64,000 bases of DNA, from contig CAAFXE010000324.1 of the NCBI GenBank assembly GCA_900766915.1, positions 14,219-78,218 of the forward strand, read 5' to 3'. The notes beneath the pieces were generated by a model, which saw only the letters and a program-made list of their open reading frames with translations, was not told the origin of the DNA and made no database searches. The stretch comes from Lachnospiraceae bacterium. GTDB taxonomy: Bacteria; Bacillota; Clostridia; Lachnospirales; Lachnospiraceae. This document shows positions 33,390 to 42,072 of the stretch, one piece after another; positions within the stretch are counted from its first letter, which is position 1; every line of letters starts with the position of its first letter. The translations under genes were made by a program, and so were the position numbers.

Positions 33390-34712
33390 ATGAAGTCACT
33401 TGGACAGAGAATTATTGCTGTACTGATCGTTATCCTGATTTTACTTCAGATGCTGACAGTCGGTATTTCACGATATAACAGTTTACGAGAAAATGCATCA
33501 GCAGACGGAAAGGACGTATCTTTGACCATCTGGTATACAGATGCAAAATTGAGCGACTTTATCGTGGATTCAGCCAGAACCTATGAAGAAACGACCGGAA
33601 TTCCCGTGAATGTTCAACTGATCTCAGCAGTGGACTATATTGAAAAAATCAGTGAAGCAACCTTGGTAAACGAGCAGGGGCCGGATCTTTTTGTGGCAGG
33701 AAGTGACCTTTTACAGAAGGCTCTTTATGCCGGGCTGGTAGATGATCAGGTGACTTATTCGGAAGCAGAAGCTGATAATATTCCGCAGAAGGCCTTTGAT
33801 GCGGCTACCTGTGATGGAAAACTCATCGGCTATCCATTCTATTTTGAGAGCTGTTTCCTTTTGTATAATAAATATTATACGCAAGACTGGCCAGGGACGA
33901 TAGACCAGATTCTGGAATATGCGGATTCCTTTGAGTCATCAACAACCACTGAGCGTGTACAGAGCATTTTTAAATGGGATGTGTCCGATATTTTCTATAA
34001 CTATTTCTTTGTGGGAGAGTATGTAGGCCTTGGCGGTGTTCATGGAGATGACAAGGCGAACTTAAGTCTTTCGGAGAAAAAAGTCATTGAATGTCTGGAA
34101 TATTACCAGTCCTTAAATGAATTCTTCGCTATTGATGAAGAAAAGGTTCACAATGAGGATGTGCTTCAGGAATTTATTGACGGAAAGATCGTATTTACCA
34201 TTGCAAAGACGGATGCCATTGCAAGGCTGGAACAGGCCATTGCAGAGGGCAAGGTTCCTGAGTATCAGCTGGAGACCGAAAGGGATGAGGATGGTAATGA
34301 GATTCCGCCACGGGAAGTAGACCGGTTCTATGGGGTGGGAGATATTCCCAACCTGACCGAGGATCTGGTGACAAGGGGACTTTCTGTGACAAACTCCATT
34401 GTGGTTAATAATTACAGTCCGAATCGTCAGTATGCCAATGATTTTGCACACTATCTTTCTTATGAGAGAGCAGACCGGCTCTATGAGCAGACCGGAAAGG
34501 TTTCCGTATGTAAGAGTGCAACTGTTGTCGATGAAGATTGGGAGAGAATTATGGTACAGTATGCAGGCTCAGTAGAGATTCCCAAGATTATTGAAATGAG
34601 TAATTACTGGATTCTCATGGAGATTGCATTCGCCAATATCTGGAATGGTGCAGATATTATGACGGAGATCGGCCAGGTGGTAAGCCAGATGAATATGCAG
34701 CTAAGCGATTAG
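33390..34712 (+). CDS. Extracellular solute-binding protein, family 1-like
   Basis: A 440-residue exported protein. The N-terminus is a hydrophobic segment (RIIAVLIVILILLQMLTVGI) without the lipobox Cys usual in Gram-positive binding proteins, so it may be a membrane-anchored or secreted form. The mature part resembles sugar-binding proteins: LTIWYTDAKLSDF, AARTYEETTG-type segment, NEQGPDLFVAGSDLLQKALY, and GYPFYFESCFLLYNK. No permease or ATPase gene is adjacent. It follows argD by 12 bases and could be cotranscribed with the arg operon; the ligand is unknown. Confidence 0.8.
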   Translation: MKSLGQRIIAVLIVILILLQMLTVGISRYNSLRENASADGKDVSLTIWYTDAKLSDFIVDSARTYEETTGIPVNVQLISAVDYIEKISEATLVNEQGPDLFVAGSDLLQKALYAGLVDDQVTYSEAEADNIPQKAFDAATCDGKLIGYPFYFESCFLLYNKYYTQDWPGTIDQILEYADSFESSTTTERVQSIFKWDVSDIFYNYFFVGEYVGLGGVHGDDKANLSLSEKKVIECLEYYQSLNEFFAIDEEKVHNEDVLQEFIDGKIVFTIAKTDAIARLEQAIAEGKVPEYQLETERDEDGNEIPPREVDRFYGVGDIPNLTEDLVTRGLSVTNSIVVNNYSPNRQYANDFAHYLSYERADRLYEQTGKVSVCKSATVVDEDWERIMVQYAGSVEIPKIIEMSNYWILMEIAFANIWNGADIMTEIGQVVSQMNMQLSD

Positions 34713-34715
34713 TGC

Positions 34716-34762
34716 GTTACTGTTCAGATGTCACTGGTTACTGGAACGGAGGGAACAGTAAC
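34716..34762 (+). repeat. Dispersed palindromic repeat, copy 9, extended form
   Basis: The core (34737-34762) has perfect GTTACTG/CAGTAAC arms with GAACGGAGGGAA. The upstream half-motif GTTACTGTTC is also the exact complement of the final GAACAGTAAC, so two alternative stems exist. Confidence 0.7.
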
Positions 34763-34843
34763 ATTTTGCCCTTGTCAGATGAAAAATAATTCGTTACAAT
34801 AAAGACGGCATAGAGGGGCTATCTGGGAAAGGTAGTAAATAAT

Positions 34844-35260
34844 ATGCTGTACAGTAGAAATGTACAAAAAGCAGGAAGAATTTCTTTCCTGCTTGTTTGT
34901 CTTTTTCTGTGTATGGGCTGTTCCGGTAAAAAAGTCGTTTTTGAGACCGGGAACATGCCTTCAGAGAAAACAGAAAAGATTGAAGCGGTTGTGGAAATAT
35001 CCGAAGAAGAGGAAAAAACAGAAGAAAAAGAACCGGATCAATCTTCGGAAAAGCCGCAAAATTCCTCCCTGGTTAATATCAATACTGCAAGCTTAGAGGA
35101 ACTGACCACCCTGCCGGGGATTGGGAAGGTTCGGGCTGCGGATATTATTGAATACCGCCGGACCATGGGAGAATTTGAAAAGATTGAAGACATTATGAAG
35201 GTGAAGGGAATAGGGAACGGAATCTTCAGTAAAATAAACAGTTTGATTTGTGTGAAATGA
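34844..35260 (+). CDS. ComEA-like helix-hairpin-helix lipoprotein
   Basis: A 138-residue protein. Residues about 10-27 are a hydrophobic signal ending in the lipobox-like LFLCMGC, so Cys near 26 is probably lipidated. An acidic low-complexity linker follows (KTEEKEPDQSSEKPQNS), then a ComEA-type double helix-hairpin-helix domain: LVNINTASLEELTTLPGIGK, AADIIEYRRTMGEF, IEDIMKVKGIGNGIF. ComEA binds incoming DNA on the cell surface for transformation; comEC lies 3 kb downstream. The gene leads directly into the response regulator. Confidence 0.87.
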   Translation: MLYSRNVQKAGRISFLLVCLFLCMGCSGKKVVFETGNMPSEKTEKIEAVVEISEEEEKTEEKEPDQSSEKPQNSSLVNINTASLEELTTLPGIGKVRAADIIEYRRTMGEFEKIEDIMKVKGIGNGIFSKINSLICVK

Positions 35261-35267
35261 GGAAAGC

Positions 35268-35957
35268 ATGAGCAGAAGAGTTTTAGTCGTGGATGACGAA
35301 AAATTAATTGTAAAGGGTGTCCGATTCAGCCTGGAGCAGGATGGTATGGAAGTTGATTGTGCCTATGATGGAGAGGAGGCACTTGAAAAGATCAAAAGTA
35401 ATGAATATGATATTGTACTTTTGGATGTCATGCTGCCTAAAATCGATGGTTTTGAGGTATGTCAGCAGGTGCGGGAGTTTTCAGATGTTCCGATTCTGAT
35501 GCTTACTGCCAAAGGAGATGATATGGATAAGATCCTCGGCCTGGAATACGGTGCAGACGATTATATTACAAAACCTTTCAATATCCTTGAAGTAAAGGCA
35601 CGTATCAAAGCCATTACCAGAAGAACCGGAAAGTCCTTACAACAGAAAAAAGCAGATACGCTGATCAAAGCTTCTGATATGACACTGGATACAGACAGCA
35701 AGCGTCTGCATATTAAAGATCAGGAAATCAATCTGACCTCCAAGGAGTTTGATGTACTGGAATTGTTGGTAAAAAATCCTGATAAGGTCTACAGCAGAGA
35801 AAAACTTCTGCAGCTTGTCTGGGGCAGCCAGTATCCGGGGGATGTCCGGACTGTAGATGTCCATATCAGACGTCTTCGTGAGAAAATCGAAGCAAATCCG
35901 AGTGAACCAAAATACGTACATACAAAGTGGGGAGTGGGTTACTATTTTAAAGGTTAA
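35268..35957 (+). CDS. OmpR-family response regulator
   Basis: A 229-residue two-component regulator. Receiver domain residues 1-120: acidic pair DDEK, phospho-acceptor Asp in IVLLDVMLPKIDG, Thr in LMLTAKGDD and Lys in YITKPFN. Residues about 130-227 are a winged-helix DNA-binding domain (INLTSKEFDVLELLVKNPDK, VRTVDVHIRRLREKIE, HTKWGVGYYFK). GGAAAG precedes the ATG, seven bases after the ComEA-like gene. Its partner kinase starts four bases after the stop. Confidence 0.96.
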   Translation: MSRRVLVVDDEKLIVKGVRFSLEQDGMEVDCAYDGEEALEKIKSNEYDIVLLDVMLPKIDGFEVCQQVREFSDVPILMLTAKGDDMDKILGLEYGADDYITKPFNILEVKARIKAITRRTGKSLQQKKADTLIKASDMTLDTDSKRLHIKDQEINLTSKEFDVLELLVKNPDKVYSREKLLQLVWGSQYPGDVRTVDVHIRRLREKIEANPSEPKYVHTKWGVGYYFKG

Positions 35958-35961
35958 AGCT

Positions 35962-37398
35962 GTGCTCATTGAAATAAGCAAATTATTAAAAAGCCTGAAT
36001 TTCAGGCTTTTTGTGACTTTATTGATTCTGGGAACCGTCCCTGCATTTATCGTTTCCAATGTGTTTTTGAATGCATATTACGAAAGAGCTATTGCGGTGC
36101 GTACGACTGATGTACAGAATCAATGTAAGATCATTTCCAACCAGATCATGGCAAGTGACTATCTGACCAGCAACAAATCCGACGCCATTTCCGGAGAACT
36201 ATCTTTAATTTCGTCTCTGTATGATGGAAGAATTTTGATCATTGACCAGGATCTTCGGGTCGTTACAGACACCTATAATATGGAGGCTTCCAAGACCATG
36301 ATCGTGGAAGAGGTGATTCGTTGCTTCAAAACGGGAAACAGTGCCCATGTGATCAGTGGACGTTTCCTGGAAGTAGCAGTTCCTATTCAGAAGGTCATTG
36401 ATGAGGAAAAGGGAACCACAGAGACTATGGGCGTTATCTTAGTCAGCGCTTCTTTGGATGCGATTACGGATAATAAAGAGGTACTTTCTGATTCTGTGGA
36501 TCTGTTCCTTACTATTTTGGTGATCGTTATGGTGCTGGCAGCAGTTTCGCTGGCCTTTGCCTTTGTGCATCCGTTTAAACGACTTACCAGAAAAATCAGT
36601 GCAGTTACGGCGGAACACATTGAGGATGAGATTCATGAAAAGGGCTATACGGAGATAGAGCAGATTTCTGATGCATTTAATCAGCTTCTTGGAAAAATAC
36701 GTCTTTTGGATGTGTCCCGTCAGGAGTTTGTATCAAATGTGTCCCATGAACTTAAAACGCCTCTGACCTCCATGAAGGTACTGGCCGATTCTCTCATTCA
36801 GATGCCGGATGCACCGGTAGAATATTACCGTGAGTTTATGGAGGATATTTCAGCTGAAATCGACAGAGAAAATGCCATTATTGCAGATCTTCTGACGATG
36901 GTGAAGCTTGATAAGACTCAGGCGGATATGAACATTCAGGCGCAGAATATCAATGAACTTCTGGAGCTGATTCTCAAAAGATTAAAGCCAATTGCTGCAA
37001 AACAGAATGTGGAGATGGTATTTGAAAGCTTCCGGGAAGTCATTGCGGAGGTGGATGAGGTAAAATTAACACTGGCACTTACGAACTTTGTGGAAAATGC
37101 CATTAAATATAACAAACAAAATGGCTGGGTGCATGTGTCATTGGATGCGGATCATAAATATTTCTATGTGAAGGTGATCGATTCCGGCTGCGGAATTCCT
37201 GAGGAAGCCCAGGAACATATTTTTGAGAGATTTTACCGTGTAGATAAATCCCATTCCAGAGAGATTGGCGGAACAGGTCTTGGTTTGTCCATTGCCAAAA
37301 ATGTAGTCCTGATGCACCGCGGTATTATCGAGATCTCCAGTGTGGTTGATGAGGGAACGACCATTACTGTGCGGATTCCGCTGAACTATATAGTTTAG
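35962..37398 (+). CDS. Sensor histidine kinase
   Basis: A 478-residue membrane kinase paired with the preceding regulator. A first helix (about 17-38, RLFVTLLILGTVPAFIVSNV), an extracytoplasmic sensor domain of about 140 residues, a second helix (about 180-202) and a HAMP segment follow one another. The H box is FVSNVSHELKTPLTSM; N, G1 and G2 boxes are NFVENAIKYN, DSGCGIPEEA and GGTGLGLSIAK. The ORF extends upstream inside the regulator gene, but a GTG at 35962, four bases after that gene's stop and nine bases after AAAGG, is the best start. Its architecture is PhoR/VicK-like; the stimulus is unknown. Confidence 0.93.
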   Translation: MLIEISKLLKSLNFRLFVTLLILGTVPAFIVSNVFLNAYYERAIAVRTTDVQNQCKIISNQIMASDYLTSNKSDAISGELSLISSLYDGRILIIDQDLRVVTDTYNMEASKTMIVEEVIRCFKTGNSAHVISGRFLEVAVPIQKVIDEEKGTTETMGVILVSASLDAITDNKEVLSDSVDLFLTILVIVMVLAAVSLAFAFVHPFKRLTRKISAVTAEHIEDEIHEKGYTEIEQISDAFNQLLGKIRLLDVSRQEFVSNVSHELKTPLTSMKVLADSLIQMPDAPVEYYREFMEDISAEIDRENAIIADLLTMVKLDKTQADMNIQAQNINELLELILKRLKPIAAKQNVEMVFESFREVIAEVDEVKLTLALTNFVENAIKYNKQNGWVHVSLDADHKYFYVKVIDSGCGIPEEAQEHIFERFYRVDKSHSREIGGTGLGLSIAKNVVLMHRGIIEISSVVDEGTTITVRIPLNYIV

Positions 37399-37408
37399 GA
37401 GGACGAAT

Positions 37409-38326
37409 ATGAAGAAATGGAAAATATTCCTGCTCCTTGCAGTTTGTGTATTGCTGATAGCAGGGTGTGGAAAAAAAGAGGCCTCTACAGCAGAGAACGC
37501 TGTATATTATTTAAACAGGGATGCAACCTCCATTGTGGCAAAAGATTATGAAATTACCGGTGACAGTCCGCAGATCAGCGTAGAAGAGCTTTTGATGAAG
37601 CTGGAAGAAGTGCCGGAGGACATGGATTTAAAAAGAACGATTCCGGAGAATGTAAAGCTGTTGGGCTATTCCCTGGACCGACAGCAGCTGTATCTTGATT
37701 TTAGTGCGGAGTATCTTTCTCTTGATAAAGCTACGGAAGTTCTTGTACGTGCCGCCATTGTTAAAACCATGTCTCAGGTAGATGGTGTACGATTTATCGG
37801 CTTTCGTGTAACAGGAGAACCCTTAAAGGACAGCAGGGGCATAGTCATAGGACTGATGAATGAAAACACCTTCCTTGACAATATGGGAAGCGAAGAAAAT
37901 GCTACAAAAATTTCGACCCTGAATCTGTACTTTGCCAACAAATCAGGGGATAAATTAAAGAATCAGTCCTGTGTAGTGGAATACAATGCCAATGTGGCTG
38001 TGGAAAAGGTTGTGGTGGAACAGCTGATTGCCGGACCAACGGAAGATGGTTACTATCCCACGATTCCCAAAGACACCAAAGTGATGAGCGTGACCTCCAA
38101 GGATGGCGTATGCTATGTGAATCTGGATACAGGATTTACGTCACAGGGCTATGATGTGCTTGGTACCGTCACCATTTATTCTATCGTAAATTCCCTGACA
38201 GATCTGCCCGGCATTCAAAGCGTGCAGATTCTGGTCAACGGTGAAACAAATATGAATTATAAAGATAATATCAGTCTGGAAACGATTTTCCAGAAAAATT
38301 CCGAAATTGTGGTAAAGGAGGAATAA
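37409..38326 (+). CDS. GerMN domain lipoprotein
   Basis: A 305-residue lipoprotein. The signal peptide ends in LLIAGCGKK, a clear lipobox with Cys at about residue 20. Two GerMN-type domains follow (about 30-150 and 165-300), each with the VYLDFS or CYVNLDTGF strand and the VLVRAAIVKTMSQ or VTIYSIVNSLTDL helix. GerMN domains occur in spore germination and sporulation proteins and in envelope lipoproteins next to two-component systems, as here. AGGAGG precedes the ATG, and the GTG of comEC starts two bases after the stop. Confidence 0.9.
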   Translation: MKKWKIFLLLAVCVLLIAGCGKKEASTAENAVYYLNRDATSIVAKDYEITGDSPQISVEELLMKLEEVPEDMDLKRTIPENVKLLGYSLDRQQLYLDFSAEYLSLDKATEVLVRAAIVKTMSQVDGVRFIGFRVTGEPLKDSRGIVIGLMNENTFLDNMGSEENATKISTLNLYFANKSGDKLKNQSCVVEYNANVAVEKVVVEQLIAGPTEDGYYPTIPKDTKVMSVTSKDGVCYVNLDTGFTSQGYDVLGTVTIYSIVNSLTDLPGIQSVQILVNGETNMNYKDNISLETIFQKNSEIVVKEE

Positions 38327-38327
38327 T

Positions 38328-40463
38328 GTGCGAAAAAGACCATTATGTCTTTTGGCTGCTATACTCCTGTTGATTCTATGGATTTTACCAGTGGATGTCT
38401 GGCTGAAAGAGCCGGACATCCCTCATGGGGAAAAGCTTCTGGTGACCGGTACGGTGACTAAAAGAGAACAGAAGGAAAACAGTCAGGTCTATACCTTAAA
38501 AAACTGTCTGTGTGAGCAGTCAGATTCTACATTTTCTATGTTAGCCTACATACAGAAAGGCGTTTCTTATCCAATCGGATGCGAACTTTCACTTTATGGA
38601 ACCATTTATCAATTAAATAAGGCAGATAATCCGGGACAGTTTGATGCGTCAATGTTTTATCAGAGTCAGGGTATTCTTTATACTTTTCAGACAGATGAAG
38701 TTTTAGACGTGGCAGGAAACGTATCCTACCGGGAATATCTTACATGTATTCGGGAATATCTGGCAGAAAAACTGATAATTTTATATGAGGAGCGTGATGG
38801 AGGTATCTTAAAGGCCATACTTTTGGGAGATAAGTCCTCCTTAAGAGAAGAAGATCAGCTTCTCTATCAGAAAAATGGCATCTCTCACCTGTTGGCAATT
38901 TCAGGACTTCACATATCCCTGATCGGGATCTCCATGTATCGATTCTTCAGAAAAGTGGGACTTACTTTTCTGGAAGCAGGACTTCCAAGTGGTGCCTTGC
39001 TTCTTCTCTATGGAATGCTTACGGGATTTGGAGTGTCTACGGTAAGAGCAGTCTGTATGTTTCTTGTGATGATTTTTGCAGATATTCTGGGGAGAGCTTA
39101 CGATATGGCAAGTGCCATGAGCCTTGCGGCAATAATCCTACTCATGAAAAGTCCACTGCTGGCAAGGCAGGCGGGATTTTTACTGTCCTTTGGGGCAGTT
39201 CTTGGAATCTGTTTCGTATATCCGGTGCTGGAATCCGTCATAAAACCCAAAAGAAAGGTTTCTAAAACAATTCTTTTTAGCATTTCTCTGAGTCTCGTGA
39301 CCTATCCTTTGACTGTTCACTTTTTCTATGAGTATCCATTGTATTCTATTCTTTTAAATTTTATCGTAATTCCATGCATGCCTGTTGTCATGATATCCGG
39401 TGCAAGCGGTTTGTTTGCAGGGTGCTTCAGAGTCGGGTTTGGAAAAATTCTTGGAATTCCGGCACACCTGATACTGTCCTTTTACGATTTTTCAGGAAGC
39501 CGGATCATGGGCTTTCCTTCTGCTGTGGTAAGGCTTGGACAGGAGGCACCCTGGCAGCTGATAACGTACTATGCTCTGCTTTTGTTTAGTCTGGCAGGCT
39601 TATGGTATGCAAGACGAAAAATATATGGACTGTTCCTGCCTATAGCCCTGCTTCTTGTGACCTTGAGGTTCCGAAGCGGTCTGGAATTTACAATGTTGGA
39701 TGTGGGACAGGGAGACGGACTATTCCTGCGGTTTCCGGGAGCTGTCACCTGTATGATTGACGGAGGCAGCAGTGGTGTAAAAAATGTGGGAGCGTATCGG
39801 ATTCTTCCCTATCTGAAATATGAAGGTGTGGGAAAGATTGATTACTGGATCATCACTCATGCAGACCAGGACCATATCAGCGGTCTTATGGAAATCATGG
39901 AATTATCAGGAACCCTGGAGAGAATTCCCATTGGAACCTTACTGTTTCCTTCCATAGAAAATCCTGACGGACTCTACATGGAACTATGGGAGCTGGCAGA
40001 AGAAAAGGGAATCATGGTGGGAACCATTGGCACGGGAGATGTAATCCGTGGTGATAATTTTTCCATAGAGTGCAAATACCCCGCAAAAAACAGTTATTGT
40101 ACAGATAAAAATGATATTTCAACCGTACTTTCCGTATCCTATGAGGAATTTTCCATGCTATTGACCGGGGATCTTGGTTTTGAAGGGGAGCAGACTCTTT
40201 TAAGGGATGGGCTAACTGATCCTGTAGATGTCTGGAAGGTATCCCATCATGGTTCCAAATATTCCGGCAGTGAAGAGTTTCTGAAGGTTCTTCGGCCAAA
40301 CTTAAGTCTTATATCTGTGGGAAAAAACAACTATGGACATCCGAACCCGGAGCTTTTAGAACGCTTAAATATCATCGGCAGTCATATTGAAACGACCCTG
40401 GAGCACGGGGCATTGATGCTGGAAAGTGATGGGCACACTTATACGCTGACTTATGGAAGGTAA
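38328..40463 (+). CDS. comEC: ComEC/Rec2 family DNA internalization protein
   Basis: A 711-residue membrane channel protein for uptake of single-stranded DNA. After two N-terminal helices comes an OB-like DUF4131 segment, then the competence domain with about ten helices (GISHLLAISGLHISLIGISM is its signature), and a C-terminal metallo-beta-lactamase domain with DVGQGDG, the metal ligands THADQDHISG and KVSHHGSKYSGS. The start is GTG, served by AAAGGAGG within the end of the GerMN gene; the overlapping ATG frame stops quickly. Complete ComEC plus ComEA-like protein argues for natural DNA uptake. Confidence 0.95.
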   Translation: MRKRPLCLLAAILLLILWILPVDVWLKEPDIPHGEKLLVTGTVTKREQKENSQVYTLKNCLCEQSDSTFSMLAYIQKGVSYPIGCELSLYGTIYQLNKADNPGQFDASMFYQSQGILYTFQTDEVLDVAGNVSYREYLTCIREYLAEKLIILYEERDGGILKAILLGDKSSLREEDQLLYQKNGISHLLAISGLHISLIGISMYRFFRKVGLTFLEAGLPSGALLLLYGMLTGFGVSTVRAVCMFLVMIFADILGRAYDMASAMSLAAIILLMKSPLLARQAGFLLSFGAVLGICFVYPVLESVIKPKRKVSKTILFSISLSLVTYPLTVHFFYEYPLYSILLNFIVIPCMPVVMISGASGLFAGCFRVGFGKILGIPAHLILSFYDFSGSRIMGFPSAVVRLGQEAPWQLITYYALLLFSLAGLWYARRKIYGLFLPIALLLVTLRFRSGLEFTMLDVGQGDGLFLRFPGAVTCMIDGGSSGVKNVGAYRILPYLKYEGVGKIDYWIITHADQDHISGLMEIMELSGTLERIPIGTLLFPSIENPDGLYMELWELAEEKGIMVGTIGTGDVIRGDNFSIECKYPAKNSYCTDKNDISTVLSVSYEEFSMLLTGDLGFEGEQTLLRDGLTDPVDVWKVSHHGSKYSGSEEFLKVLRPNLSLISVGKNNYGHPNPELLERLNIIGSHIETTLEHGALMLESDGHTYTLTYGR

Positions 40464-40536
40464 CCACTCTTTCTTGAAAATGCGGTGGCTTTAGGATATA
40501 CTGGGGTAAGACGAAAGCACATAAAGGAGTAACCCT

Positions 40537-41517
40537 ATGGAACAGCTGCTTATTGACCTGAAACAGCAAACTTTTAAGAGTGTATATCTTCTTTGCGGAG
40601 AGGAAGCCTACCTTCGCAATCAGTATAAGAAGCGCCTTAAGGATGCCATGACCGACGAAGGGGATACCATGAATTATTCCTACTATGAGGGAAAAGATGT
40701 GAATCCAAGAGCTGTCATCGACATGGCAGAGACCCTGCCGTTTTTTGCAGAACGAAGAGTTTTAATGATTGAAAACAGCGGTTTTTTTAAGAATAAATGT
40801 GATGAACTGGCTGACTATGTAAGCAGCATTCCGGAAAGCACCTGTCTGATCTTTGTAGAAACTGAGATCGATAAAAGAAGCCGTTTGTATAAAGAAGTAA
40901 AAAAATACGGGAGAGTTGTAGAGTTTGGGGTTCAGAAGGAAGACACGCTGGTAAAGTGGATCTTAGGGATGCTGAAGAAAGAAGAAAAAAGCATTACGAA
41001 AGAGACCCTGCAGCTGTTTCTTACCAAGACCGGAAGTGACATGCAGACGATTAAAAATGAACTGGATAAACTGATTTCCTTCACAGAAGGAAAAGAAGTC
41101 ATTACCTCCGAGGATGTGGAACAGGTATGTGTAGCCCAGACAACCAATAAAATTTTCGACATGATCAATGCCATTGCTGAAGGAAATCACAAAAAAGCAT
41201 TGGAGCTGTATGAAGATTTATTATCCCTGAAGGAGCCGCCTATGAGAATTCTGTTTTTGATTGCAAGGCAGTTCCATCAGCTTTACCAGCTAAAACTCCT
41301 GGCAAAGGAGGGTGTAGCATCCTCGGAGATTGCAAAACAGGCAGGGATCATGCCTTTTGCCATGAAAAAATATCAGGCACAGGCCAAAAGCTTTTCAGAG
41401 GAAGAACTTCGGCAGGCGGTGGAAGAATGTGTAGACGCAGAAGAGGCAGTGAAGACAGGGGCTATGAATGACCGCCTGTCCGTAGAATTGATCATCCTAA
41501 AATATTCCAGACGATAG
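40537..41517 (+). CDS. holA: DNA polymerase III subunit delta
   Basis: A 326-residue clamp-loader subunit that opens the beta sliding clamp. The N-terminal domain has LLCGEEAYLRNQYKKRL, a degenerate P-loop region, and ETLPFFAERRVLMIENSGFF; the lid and C-terminal collar domains follow (RILFLIARQFHQLYQLKLLA). The length is typical. AAAGGAG precedes the ATG. The comEC-holA-rpsT order with rpsT convergent is a common Firmicute arrangement, which supports the call. Confidence 0.95.
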   Translation: MEQLLIDLKQQTFKSVYLLCGEEAYLRNQYKKRLKDAMTDEGDTMNYSYYEGKDVNPRAVIDMAETLPFFAERRVLMIENSGFFKNKCDELADYVSSIPESTCLIFVETEIDKRSRLYKEVKKYGRVVEFGVQKEDTLVKWILGMLKKEEKSITKETLQLFLTKTGSDMQTIKNELDKLISFTEGKEVITSEDVEQVCVAQTTNKIFDMINAIAEGNHKKALELYEDLLSLKEPPMRILFLIARQFHQLYQLKLLAKEGVASSEIAKQAGIMPFAMKKYQAQAKSFSEEELRQAVEECVDAEEAVKTGAMNDRLSVELIILKYSRR

Positions 41518-41560
41518 GTTGTACTTTATGGAAACGAGGTTTCTGTGTAACTAAAATAAA

Positions 41561-41600
41561 AAAGACGTATCTGACTGACGGGATCAGATACGTCTTTTTA
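41561..41600. terminator. Bidirectional terminator between holA and rpsT
   Basis: AAAGACGTATCTGA pairs perfectly over 14 bases with TCAGATACGTCTTT, with A-rich and T-rich flanks. The arms contain GTATCTG/CAGATAC, as in the dispersed repeat, but the loop differs. Confidence 0.85.
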
Positions 41601-41616
41601 AATTCCAAATAAAATA

Positions 41617-41880
41617 TTATGCTAAACCGTTGATTGCTTTCTGTAAACGAGAAGCTTTTCTGGAAACAGTCTTTTTGTGGTATACACCCTTAGAAGCTGC
41701 GCTGTCCATAACGGATACTGCTGCTTTGTAAGCTGCTTTTGCTGCTTCAACATCTTTAGCTGCGATAGCTGCATCAACTTTTTTAACAGCTGTCTTAACT
41801 TCAGATTTGATAGACTTATTTCTCATAGCGTTTCTTTCAGCTACTAAAACTCTTTTTTTTGCGGATTTAATGTTTGCCAT
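41617..41880 (-). CDS. rpsT: 30S ribosomal protein S20
   Basis: An 87-residue, Lys/Ala-rich small-subunit protein binding 16S rRNA. It starts MANIKSAKKRVLVAERNAMR and has the family's VMDSAASKGVYHKKTVSRKA segment. The length is standard. GGAGG precedes the ATG. It has a strong own promoter and ends in a perfect terminator shared with holA. Confidence 0.98.
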   Translation of the reverse strand: MANIKSAKKRVLVAERNAMRNKSIKSEVKTAVKKVDAAIAAKDVEAAKAAYKAAVSVMDSAASKGVYHKKTVSRKASRLQKAINGLA

Positions 41881-41984
41881 AATGATTTTCCTCCAGATAA
41901 TGTAATGTGATTTCTATTTGAATCGTTTAATTATTTCGTTTTTATTCGGTGAGACACGGTTTCCGACCTAAAACGTACCTAGTT

Positions 41985-42013
41985 ATAATAAATGACTCCA
42001 CGCATTCTGTCAA
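41985..42013 (-). promoter_or_regulatory. Promoter of rpsT
   Basis: On the minus strand TTGACA and TATTAT are 17 bases apart, about 100 bases before the ATG. Confidence 0.75.
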
Positions 42014-42072
42014 TACATAAAACTGTTTTTTTGTGGAAAAATAGGAACAGAAAATGGAAGGAGCAAAGAAGT

